NCBI GenBank assembly: GCA_032622095.1
Contig: CP136063.1
Location: forward strand, 70,779,980-70,843,979
Direction: 5' to 3'
Length of the DNA: 64,000 nucleotides
Source: Siphonodentalium dalli
Taxonomy: Eukaryota; Mollusca; Scaphopoda; Gadilida; Siphonodentaliidae
In this document: positions 26,461-38,500 of the stretch, one piece after another
Layout of the letters: each line of letters starts with the position of its first letter
Position numbering within the stretch: the first letter of the stretch is position 1
The notes under the pieces: model-generated
What the model was told of the DNA's origin: nothing
The model's database searches: none
The model's input: only the letters and a program-made list of their open reading frames with translations
Program-made: the position numbers and the translations under genes

Positions 26461-28138
26461 TGAAAAATATATATTTTTTTATTTTTAATTTCACACCGTG
26501 GGGAAGCGTTGGGTCGAAATTGCGATATCTTCATTTTCAGTATCCCTTAGATGCCTACATTCCCTAGAGATTTCACGGTCCTACTGCAATTAGTTTCTGA
26601 GTATTTCAAATAAACGGAAAACGACCTCAGTACAAAAACAATATACTTCCTTGGTTACACCATGGAAGTATAATAATAGGGACAATCATGAGCTGAAACA
26701 ATCGCAGTTTAGGGACGGGATATATGAAGTATGGTGATTATATGTTGTCCTTAACATGTGTGTGTTGATCTCAAGTATTTGGAAGTGACCCCACCCCTGC
26801 CTCGAAATTGGGTGACGGGAATGTGAAATTGTCAAACCCGGCCCAAAATGCGAAGTTTGAGGGCCCGTAACTCAGTTATTTTCCAATGGATTTTAAAATT
26901 GTTTTCAGTATTGTGATTAGCTCCTCACATAGATTGTTTGTTATAAATTTTGTCTGATTCGGAGACGGCTAACATTTTGGTTATTGGAAAGAATACGGGT
27001 CCAGATTCAATTTTGATGGCCCAAATCTCGGCCATTTTTTAACGGATTTACGATCTGTTTTCAGTTTTGTGATCAACGTGTATGGTAGATGTTATATTTC
27101 AAGTTTCATATAATTCGGAGACGAAATAAATTTTGGTACCCCGGACCGCCCCTCCCCTGATCCACATCACTGAACCGACACTGGCAAAATTTGGCACACC
27201 GCGTGCTCTCTTCAGCCCGCACGCATTGGCGTATCAGATGACATCCAAAGTTCGACATCTTCGGAGGAGATGTGTTCACAAGCACATCGGCCCAAATTGC
27301 AAACTTTGAGGGCCCGTAACTCTTGCATTTCTTCTCGGATTTCAAAAATCCTTTCCGGTATGGGTTTGTTATCGTTCGGGACATACATAAACTTAAATAG
27401 ATAAATGTCAAACAAAATTTAATTTTGCAAAAAATTTGCCCCCCCCACCCCAGTGTCAAAATATATGTCCGACCCTGTCCAATTTTCTTTCTCGGACTAA
27501 ACTGACAAAGAATAACACGACTGTGAAAACCAAATGCAGTTATCTGGAATGATACGAGACGACAACAGAGTACAATGAAATAGAGGTTTGCCTATTTATG
27601 GGCGGTAACTCTTCAGGGAAAGCGCGGACACAAGTTTTGATGCCCGTGGGCAGTAGGGCATATCGAGGTGTGCATACGGTCCAATTTTCGATGCTCTGCT
27701 CCCTATAATTTCCGAGATAATAAATGACATTTTGTTCATATAAAGGGAGATAACTCCGCGGGGTAAACGCGGACAATATTCGTTGTATGCCGACCGGTTA
27801 GAACTCATTGAACCCAACATACATACAAATTTTCACTTCGATACTCCCCATACTTTCAGATATTAAGGCGTTGCAAAAGTGTTGAGTATAATAATAATAA
27901 TAATAATAGTGAAAAATATTTTTATTTTTATTTTTAATTTCACACCGTGGGGAAGCGTTGGGTCGAAATCGCGATATCTTCATTTTCAGTATCCCTTAGA
28001 TGCCTACATTCCCTAGAGATTTCACGGTCCTACTGCAATTAGTTTCTGAGTATTTCAAATAAACGGAAAACGACCTCAGTACAAAAACAATATACTTCCT
28101 TGGTTACACCATGGAAGTATAATAATAATAATAATAAT
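26461..28138 (+). repeat. Chimeric, shortened unit (1449-bp period)
   Basis: Two short parts (26461 and 27910) have their first 90 or so bases replaced by an unrelated AT-rich stretch containing TTTCACACCGTGGGGAAGCG. Homology with normal short parts resumes at TTAGATGCCTACATTC. The long part between them has one 294-bp sub-repeat instead of two, which accounts for the 1449-bp period (1744 minus 294 is 1450). The block ends in a hairpin and a TAA tract that leads into block 3. Confidence 0.9.
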
Positions 28139-29849
28139 GAAAAATAATCGAAAAAGGGCCATAACTCTGTCAAAATATATTGGACCAACATCCGGATAGC
28201 ATTATTTTTAGTAGACCTTAGATGCCTACATTCGCTAGAGATTTCGCGGTCCTCCTCCCATTAGTTTCTGAGTATTTCCAATTAAACAGAAAACGGCCGC
28301 AGTAGAAAAACAATATACTTCCTTGGTTACACCATGGAAGTATAATAATAGGGCAAATCATGAGCTCAATAAATCGCAGTTAAGGGACGGAAAATATGAA
28401 TTAGGATGATTATATCTTTCCCTTAACATGTGTGGGTTGATCTCAAGTGTTTGGGAGTGACCCCACCCCTGCCTCGAAATTGGGTGACGGGATTGGGAAA
28501 TAGTCAAACCCGGCCCAAAATGCGAATTTTGAGAGCCCGTAACTCCGTTATTTTCCAATGGATTTAAAAATTGTTTTGAGTATTGTGATCAGCTACTTGC
28601 ATTGATTATTTGTTATAATTTTTGTCTGATTCAGAGACGAATAACATTTTGTTTATTGGAAAGAATACGGGCCCACATTCAAAGTTTGAGGGCCCAAATC
28701 TCCGCCATTTTTTAACGGATTTACAATCTGTTTTCAGTTTTATGATCAACGTGTATGGTATATGTTATATATCAAGTTTCATATAATTCGGAGACGAAAT
28801 AAATTTTGGTACCCCGGACCACCCCTCCCCTGACCCACAACACTGAACCGACACTGGCAAAATTTGGCTCATCGCGTGCTCTCTTCAGACCGCACGCATT
28901 GGCGTATCAGTTGACATCCAAAGTTTGACATCTTCGGAGGAGATGTGATCACAAGCATATGGGGCCAAATTTGCATTGTTTGAAGGCCCACAACTCTGAC
29001 ATTTTTCAATGGATTTTCGAAATTCTTTCAGTTTCTAGATCGGTTGGCGGTATGGATGTTATATTCCAAGTTTCATCCGATTCGGAGAAGAATACAAAAT
29101 TGGTACCCCGGACCACCCCTCCCCTGACCCACAACACTGAACCGACACTGGCAAAATTTGGCCCATCGCGTGCTCTCTTCAGACCGCACGCACTGGGATA
29201 TCAGACGACATCCAAAGTTCGACATCTTCGGAGGAGATAGGGTCACAAGCACATGGGACCAAATTGCAAACTTTGAGGGCCCGTAACTCTTGCATTTCTT
29301 CTCGGATTACAAAAATCCTTTCCGGTATGGGTTTGTTTTCGTTCAGGGAATCTACATACTTAAATAGATGAATGTCAATAATAAAAAAAAATTGCGAAAA
29401 TATTGCCCCCACCCCAGTGTAAAAATATATGTCCAACCCTGTCAAATTTTCTTCCTCGGACTAAGCTGACAACGGTCAACACGACTACAAAAACCAAATA
29501 CAGTTATCTGGAATGATACGAGAGGACAACAGAGTACAATAAAATAGAGGTTTGCCAACTATGGGCGGTAACTCTTCAGGGAAAGGGCGGACCCAAGTTT
29601 TTATGCCCGTGGGCAGTAGTGCATATCGAGATGTGCATACGGTCTAATTTTCGATGCTCTGCTTCTTATAATTTCCGAGATAATAAAATGACATTTTTTC
29701 AAATAAAGGGAGATAACTCCTCGGGGAAAACGCGGACAATATTCGTTATGCGACGATGGCATACAACTCTTTGATCCCAAGATACGTACCAAGTTTTAGT
29801 GTGCTACTCCTGGTACTTTTCGAGTAATAAGGGTTGCAAAAGTGTCCAG

Positions 29850-29884
<35 letters not shown>

Positions 29885-31593
29885 AAAATAATCGAAAAAG
29901 GGCCATAACTCTGTCAAAATATATTGGACCAACATCCGGATAGCATTATTTTTAGTAGACCTTAGATGCCTACATTCGCTAGAGATTTCGCGGTCCTCCT
30001 CCCATTAGTTTCTGAGTATTTCCAATTAAACAGAAAACGGCCGCAGTAGAAAAACAATATACTTCCTTGGTTACACCATGGAAGTATAATAATAGGGCAA
30101 ATCATGAGCTCAATAAATCGCAGTTAAGGGACGGAAAATATGAATTAGGATGATTATATCTTTCCCTTAACATGTGTGGGTTGATCTCAAGTGTTTGGGA
30201 GTGACCCCACCCCTGCCTCGAAATTGGGTGACGGGATTGGGAAATAGTCAAACCCGGCCCAAAATGCGAATTTTGAGAGCCCGTAACTCCGTTATTTTCC
30301 AATGGATTTAAAAATTGTTTTGAGTATTGTGATCAGCTACTTGCATTGATTATTTGTTATAATTTTTGTCTGATTCAGAGACGAATAACATTTTGTTTAT
30401 TGGAAAGAATACGGGCCCACATTCAAAGTTTGAGGGCCCAAATCTCCGCCATTTTTTAACGGATTTACAATCTGTTTTCAGTTTTATGATCAACGTGTAT
30501 GGTATATGTTATATATCAAGTTTCATATAATTCGGAGACGAAATAAATTTTGGTACCCCGGACCACCCCTCCCCTGACCCACAACACTGAACCGACACTG
30601 GCAAAATTTGGCTCATCGCGTGCTCTCTTCAGACCGCACGCATTGGCGTATCAGTTGACATCCAAAGTTTGACATCTTCGGAGGAGATGTGATCACAAGC
30701 ATATGGGGCCAAATTTGCATTGTTTGAAGGCCCACAACTCTGACATTTTTCAATGGATTTTCGAAATTCTTTCAGTTTCTAGATCGGTTGGCGGTATGGA
30801 TGTTATATTCCAAGTTTCATCCGATTCGGAGAAGAATACAAAATTGGTACCCCGGACCACCCCTCCCCTGACCCACAACACTGAACCGACACTGGCAAAA
30901 TTTGGCCCATCGCGTGCTCTCTTCAGACCGCACGCACTGGGATATCAGACGACATCCAAAGTTCGACATCTTCGGAGGAGATAGGGTCACAAGCACATGG
31001 GACCAAATTGCAAACTTTGAGGGCCCGTAACTCTTGCATTTCTTCTCGGATTACAAAAATCCTTTCCGGTATGGGTTTGTTTTCGTTCAGGGAATCTACA
31101 TACTTAAATAGATGAATGTCAATAATAAAAAAAAATTGCGAAAATATTGCCCCCACCCCAGTGTAAAAATATATGTCCAACCCTGTCAAATTTTCTTCCT
31201 CGGACTAAGCTGACAACGGTCAACACGACTACAAAAACCAAATACAGTTATCTGGAATGATACGAGAGGACAACAGAGTACAATAAAATAGAGGTTTGCC
31301 AACTATGGGCGGTAACTCTTCAGGGAAAGGGCGGACCCAAGTTTTTATGCCCGTGGGCAGTAGTGCATATCGAGATGTGCATACGGTCTAATTTTCGATG
31401 CTCTGCTTCTTATAATTTCCGAGATAATAAAATGACATTTTTTCAAATAAAGGGAGATAACTCCTCGGGGAAAACGCGGACAATATTCGTTATGCGACGA
31501 TGGCATACAACTCTTTGATCCCAAGATACGTACCAAGTTTTAGTGTGCTACTCCTGGTACTTTTCGAGTAATAAGGGTTGCAAAAGTGTCCAG

Positions 31594-31628
<35 letters not shown>

Positions 31629-33354
31629 AAAATAATCGAAAAAGGGCCATAACTCTGTCAAAATATATTGGACCAACATCCGGATAGCATTATTTTTAGT
31701 AGACCTTAGATGCCTACATTCGCTAGAGATTTCGCGGTCCTCCTCCCATTAGTTTCTGAGTATTTCCAATTAAACAGAAAACGGCCGCAGTAGAAAAACA
31801 ATATACTTCCTTGGTTACACCATGGAAGTATAATAATAGGGCAAATCATGAGCTCAATAAATCGCAGTTAAGGGACGGAAAATATGAATTAGGATGATTA
31901 TATCTTTCCCTTAACATGTGTGGGTTGATCTCAAGTGTTTGGGAGTGACCCCACCCCTGCCTCGAAATTGGGTGACGGGATTGGGAAATAGTCAAACCCG
32001 GCCCAAAATGCGAATTTTGAGAGCCCGTAACTCCGTTATTTTCCAATGGATTTAAAAATTGTTTTGAGTATTGTGATCAGCTACTTGCATTGATTATTTG
32101 TTATAATTTTTGTCTGATTCAGAGACGAATAACATTTTGTTTATTGGAAAGAATACGGGCCCACATTCAAAGTTTGAGGGCCCAAATCTCCGCCATTTTT
32201 TAACGGATTTACAATCTGTTTTCAGTTTTATGATCAACGTGTATGGTATATGTTATATATCAAGTTTCATATAATTCGGAGACGAAATAAATTTTGGTAC
32301 CCCGGACCACCCCTCCCCTGACCCACAACACTGAACCGACACTGGCAAAATTTGGCTCATCGCGTGCTCTCTTCAGACCGCACGCATTGGCGTATCAGTT
32401 GACATCCAAAGTTTGACATCTTCGGAGGAGATGTGATCACAAGCATATGGGGCCAAATTTGCATTGTTTGAAGGCCCACAACTCTGACATTTTTCAATGG
32501 ATTTTCGAAATTCTTTCAGTTTCTAGATCGGTTGGCGGTATGGATGTTATATTCCAAGTTTCATCCGATTCGGAGAAGAATACAAAATTGGTACCCCGGA
32601 CCACCCCTCCCCTGACCCACAACACTGAACCGACACTGGCAAAATTTGGCCCATCGCGTGCTCTCTTCAGACCGCACGCACTGGGATATCAGACGACATC
32701 CAAAGTTCGACATCTTCGGAGGAGATAGGGTCACAAGCACATGGGACCAAATTGCAAACTTTGAGGGCCCGTAACTCTTGCATTTCTTCTCGGATTACAA
32801 AAATCCTTTCCGGTATGGGTTTGTTTTCGTTCAGGGAATCTACATACTTAAATAGATGAATGTCAATAATAAAAAAAAATTGCGAAAATATTGCCCCCAC
32901 CCCAGTGTAAAAATATATGTCCAACCCTGTCAAATTTTCTTCCTCGGACTAAGCTGACAACGGTCAACACGACTACAAAAACCAAATACAGTTATCTGGA
33001 ATGATACGAGAGGACAACAGAGTACAATAAAATAGAGGTTTGCCAACTATGGGCGGTAACTCTTCAGGGAAAGGGCGGACCCAAGTTTTTATGCCCGTGG
33101 GCAGTAGTGCATATCGAGATGTGCATACGGTCTAATTTTCGATGCTCTGCTTCTTATAATTTCCGAGATAATAAAATGACATTTTTTCAAATAAAGGGAG
33201 ATAACTCCTCGGGGAAAACGCGGACAATATTCGTTATGCGACGATGGCATACAACTCTTTGATCCCAAGATACGTACCAAGTTTTAGTGTGCTACTCCTG
33301 GTACTTTTCGAGTAATAAGGGTTGCAAAAGTGTCCAGTATAATAATAATAATAA
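28139..33354 (+). repeat. 1744-bp tandem array, block 3 (3 copies)
   Basis: Units start at 28139, 29883 and 31627, exactly 1744 bp apart, with the same sequence as the other 1744-bp blocks. The last unit ends in (TAA)5 before CTAG at 33355. Confidence 0.97.
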
Positions 33355-33396
33355 CTAGAGGGTTAAAATTCTGGCCTGCAGAATTTTGATACTTCC
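33355..33396 (-). other. Composite boundary with a second, looped hairpin
   Basis: CTAG (33355-33358) is followed by the stem AAAATTCTG (33365-33373), a GCCTG loop, CAGAATTTT (33379-33387) and ATACTTCC (33389-33396). On the minus strand: 9-bp hairpin, 6-nt spacer ending CCT, CTAG, T. The stem sequence is unrelated to that at 11942, but position and spacing are the same. Confidence 0.55.
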
Positions 33397-34591
33397 ATAT
33401 AAATTCCCCATCCCCGACCACCATCCATAATTTAATCATCTACCCACCACTATCCAATCCTTACACATAAACCACTCCATAACCCTAAAATTGGCAGCCA
33501 ATCCATAATCATAACCATTTCCACAGCCCTATCCACAGCACTTAACTCTAACCCAATAAAATATCCTTACCAAATACATTGCCCTCCTGCAAACCATACT
33601 CATAGCCGTACCTTGGACCATTACCAAAACTCTTTCGATGAGCCTAGTCATACATGCAAGCGTACCCACAACCAAATCCTTTGCATAACTGACACCGTCA
33701 CAATTTTAACATTAACAATATCCACAATTCTAACCCAATTTATAAACCATATCCTGACCATAACGTTAACATTAAGCCTAACCCTGATCTACACATATCT
33801 ATAAGCCTATACTTAATGTATTATATAGTTATCAGGGTATAAAATATTAAATATGAGTCAAGAATTCTGTCCGGAAATGAGTCTATTGATTAATATTGAT
33901 TTCATTTCGAATATCTTCTGGTCTAATAATGTGTGGTTGTTTAGCTAACGAACAATAGTGGTTACTGTTACCAGCGACCAGGTATGTTCTAAAAATAAAT
34001 CAATAACTTGTCCCAATTAAACATCTCATTTCATAATAAAATATTCGAAAAAATTCAACATTAGCTGATAGAAGTCTTACTGGACATGGATCTTCAATTC
34101 ATATTTATTATTTTGTACCCACAAACTATTTCAAACTTGTTATTTAAAGAGATAGTCATATTGTTAACCCTTCACATTAATTTTCCTATGTGTATACAGT
34201 CATCCGGGAGTATTTTTCTGCATGATAAGTGAATACATGTAATATCTATCGGTCACTTAATCCTGATTAACTAATTGCGTATTCATTTGAAAAGTTAAAA
34301 AAATCATCGAATTTGCACGTGGATAGTACCGACCACATCCAATTTGCGTTATCTCGATTTCTTCATTTATTTCTTTGCAAGATTTACTTGAAGTTGCCAA
34401 AAGCCTCGATCAACCGATGCGCGTTCTCTGTTAGACGGATTGCTTTTATACCACAGTCAAACTTCCAGGATGTATATATGGTATACTGAGACACATGCTC
34501 ACTCATTTCACTCACTCCTTCATTAGTCTGCTTGAATTTCGACTTTTGCCATATATCGATGTAGGCGTATTCCTATGCATGTAGTACGCAT
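33397..34591 (+). repeat. Left part of head module of composite 4
   Basis: From 33397 to about 33810 the + strand is strikingly poor in G and made of loose CCATAAC/CTAACCC-like words, a decayed simple repeat. From about 33811 to 34290 the sequence is AT-rich and unlike anything else in the window. From about 34290 to 34591 it holds one more degenerate copy of the roughly 360-bp monomer (marker TTTTATACCACAGTCAAAC near 34444). No gene is recognised; the 63-codon frame at 33613-33804 is a translation of the simple repeat. Confidence 0.7.
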
Positions 34592-35593
34592 TACGCTATA
34601 TATCGTCGCCACGAGTGGATCCTTTGTTCTGAAACTTAAGCAATCGCACCAGTCTTGGGCGTTGATATCCCCTATCACATCCAATCGTCAGCAAAATTTT
34701 ATCTCCATATTTTATTTTTTTCAAGAATTTTTGAACTTTCGGTTTTTGTTGGAATTTGCCAATATGTACCCACCTGAACACGAGCTTTCCGTTGGTCGGT
34801 TTGCTTTGTAAGTAGAGCGGTCAAACGTTGGGATGTTACCAAAAATATATCAACGTACCCGCTCCTGCATTACATCGCTCCTTCATTAACTCGGTCGGAT
34901 TTGGCGAGAAAAATAGCTTAGTGATACAGCACTTAAATATACTTGTTAACATTATAAAGCCTCGCCACGAGTAAACCTTGTACCTTAGCGCAAATTAAGC
35001 AGACATCGATAAGTTGCGTTTGGGTACTATCTATCATATCCACTATTCAAATTTTGTTTATCTCGATGTTTGATTTTTAGACAATTTTTCCCCCTTTGAT
35101 TTTCGTTGGAATTTGCAAAAAGTCTGAAACGACCGGAAGCTCACTCGCTGTTTGACAGTTTGCTATTATAGCAGAGCTATCAAACTTTGGGAGCCTACCT
35201 ACGCGATACCGCACTACCTGCTCCTGCATTAACCTTGCTCACCAATTAGCCCGTTTGGATTTGGCGCCAAAAATAGGTAATTTTCTTGTACATGCCGTAG
35301 ATCGGTAACGATTGGGAATTAAAAACATGCCAGCGAAAAAATTCAGTCCGCACCACTCTCCCCATTCGGAATATGCAACAAAAATATTATACCGCTGGAC
35401 TTGTTTTTTTTGTTTTTTTTTTTGTTTTTTTTTTTGCTAAATCTGCCGTTTACATCCGCCACCGGTCAGCCTGGTCTCACCACCCTGGGCCTGGTTTCAC
35501 CACCCCGACCTGGTATCATTACCCAGCATGGTTTCGTCGCCTCCCCGGTTATGCTTCATTCTCTCCCATGCTCCTTCATTAGCCAAATTATTT
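34592..35593 (+). repeat. Right part of head module of composite 4 (duplicate of 4021-5023)
   Basis: It matches 4021-5023 almost base for base, including two 360-bp monomers, the interrupted poly-T (35404-35435) and the CCTGGT minisatellite (35470-35528). It enters the 1383-bp array at the same base (AATTTTCGATGG), so the head-to-array junction was copied with the head. Confidence 0.88.
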
Positions 35594-38500
35594 AATTTTC
35601 GATGGTCTGTAACTTGGACATTTCTCAACCGATTTACAAAATTCTTTCAGGAGGATCATTAGTACAACCTATAGATACACGACAGTAAAAATAGTTGAAA
35701 TCATCGAAAAAAAAAATTGCGAAAATTTTGCCCCCACCCAAAACCCAAAAATATAAGTCCGTCCCTGTTCAAAACTTGTTTTCGTAGCAAGTTGATAACG
35801 GGTAACTACATAAAATCTCTCAAATATGGATACCGTGCATGTTATAGGCGGTTACATGATATGAAATAAATCGAATTTTGCGAATCATGGGCGACAACTC
35901 TGTAGAAAAAGCGCGGACATAAATTATAATGTATGGATTCAATAGGGAATCCTGAGTTCTACATATGGTCCAAATTTTGAGTCTCTGCTGCTCATACTTT
36001 TCGAGATACAGCAACCCCATTTTTTCACAAAAAGGGAGATAACTCTGTAAACCAAACGTGGACAACATCCTATATACTCTTATTAGTTAGAAATAGTATA
36101 GGTCTATATGCATACGAAATTTCAGCTCCCTATCTCTTGTACTTCCGGAGATATAAGAGTTGAAAAATTGCTTAGAATAATAATAATAGAGGAGAAAAAT
36201 AATAAATTGAATAACAATATACTTCCATATTAAAATATGGAAGTATAATAAGGGATTCGCACGGAATTGATTGGTATGTCGATAGTATGGTTTATTGACA
36301 TTTCTGTGTTCAGTTGGAACGTTCTGGCGTGACCCCCACCCTTGCCTCGGAATTAGGTGATGCGTGTAGAAAAGTCGCCATATCTCGGCCAATCTTCGAG
36401 ATATCGAGCTAATTTTTGCGTCATTGTGTTCGCATTTGATGCCCCTTTAATATTTAGTAGGGTTCTAGTAAGATATTGTGGCGATATTCTACTATATAGA
36501 CCTATATTAATGCTGTTCAGTACATACATTTCGATTATATCTGGCTTCCATCGACATAATAAGGCAAGTCGGTAATCGTTTAAAAGTATTATAAATTCCC
36601 CACCGAATGACACTAAACAATTGACGATTGGTTGAAGGAATTTGAATTCATAGTGCATCTTCTGTAAACTTGAAAAAAATGAAGGGGCCACAATTTCTAC
36701 ATTTTTCAACCGATTCACAAAATTCACTCATAATGTCACTCGGTATATCTTATAGATACTTCACAACAATTTTGGTTCAAATCGGAGACCAAAAAAATAT
36801 GACAATTTTTGCCCCCTCCCTAATATGGACCAATGTTTTTGGATCTTCGTCAAAATTGCACCATTTCGTCTTCTTTCTATGGATAACACGCTCACATAAA
36901 CCAAATCCAGTTCGCGTGCGTCGTCTAGGAGGAGTTTTGTCCACAAGCACTTTCTCCTCAATCGATGTATGAATACAATTTTCGATGGTCTGTAACTTGG
37001 ACATTTCTCAACCGATTTACAAAATTCTTTCAGGAGGATGATTAGTACAACCTATAGATACACGACAGTAAAAATAGTTGAAATCATCGAAAAAAAAAAT
37101 TGCGAAAATTTTGCCCCCACCCAAAACCCAAAAATATAAGTCCGTCCCTGTTCAAAACTTGTTTTCGTAGCAAGTTGATAACGGGTAACTACATAAAATC
37201 TCTCAAATATGGATACCGTGCATGTTATAGGCGGTTACATGATATGAAATAAATCGAATTTTGCGAATCATGGGCGACAACTCTGTAGAAAAAGCGCGGA
37301 CATAAATTATAATGTATGGATTCAATAGGGAATCCTGAGTTCTACATATGGTCCAAATTTTGAGTCTCTGCTGCTCATACTTTTCGAGATACAGCAACCC
37401 CATTTTTTCACAAAAAGGGAGATAACTCTGTAAACCAAACGTGGACAACATCCTATATACTCTTATTAGTTAGAAATAGTATAGGTCTATATGCATACGA
37501 AATTTCAGCTCCCTATCTCTTGTACTTCCGGAGATATAAGAGTTGAAAAATTGCTTAGAATAATAATAATAGAGGAGAAAAATAATAAATTGAATAACAA
37601 TATACTTCCATATTAAAATATGGAAGTATAATAAGGGATTCGCACGGAATTGATTGGTATGTCGATAGTATGGTTTATTGACATTTCTGTGTTCAGTTGG
37701 AACGTTCTGGCGTGACCCCCACCCTTGCCTCGGAATTAGGTGATGCGTGTAGAAAAGTCGCCATATCTCGGCCAATCTTCGAGATATCGAGCTAATTTTT
37801 GCGTCATTGTGTTCGCATTTGATGCCCCTTTAATATTTAGTAGGGTTCTAGTAAGATATTGTGGCGATATTCTACTATATAGACCTATATTAATGCTGTT
37901 CAGTACATACATTTCGATTATATCTGGCTTCCATCGACATAATAAGGCAAGTCGGTAATCGTTTAAAAGTATTATAAATTCCCCACCGAATGACACTAAA
38001 CAATTGACGATTGGTTGAAGGAATTTGAATTCATAGTGCATCTTCTGTAAACTTGAAAAAAATGAAGGGGCCACAATTTCTACATTTTTCAACCGATTCA
38101 CAAAATTCACTCATAATGTCACTCGGTATATCTTATAGATACTTCACAACAATTTTGGTTCAAATCGGAGACCAAAAAAATATGACAATTTTTGCCCCCT
38201 CCCTAATATGGACCAATGTTTTTGGATCTTCGTCAAAATTGCACCATTTCGTCTTCTTTCTATGGATAACACGCTCACATAAACCAAATCCAGTTCGCGT
38301 GCGTCGTCTAGGAGGAGTTTTGTCCACAAGCACTTTCTCCTCAATCGATGTATGAATACAATTTTCGATGGTCTGTAACTTGGACATTTCTCAACCGATT
38401 TACAAAATTCTTTCAGGAGGATGATTAGTACAACCTATAGATACACGACAGTAAAAATAGTTGAAATCATCGAAAAAAAAAATTGCGAAAATTTTGCCCC

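Noticed and set aside
20737-28138. Ribosomal DNA or histone-type gene array
   Set aside because: Unit size alone is suggestive, but no rRNA core, 5S or histone coding sequence is visible on either strand.
33397-33810. Interstitial telomere repeat
   Set aside because: CTAACCC words are scattered and irregular; there is no run of tandem telomere units.
4021-35593. LTR pair of a retroelement (two nearly identical 1-kb copies 30 kb apart)
   Set aside because: They begin no TG...CA unit, have no primer-binding site or gag/pol between them, and each continues into its own 1383-bp array.
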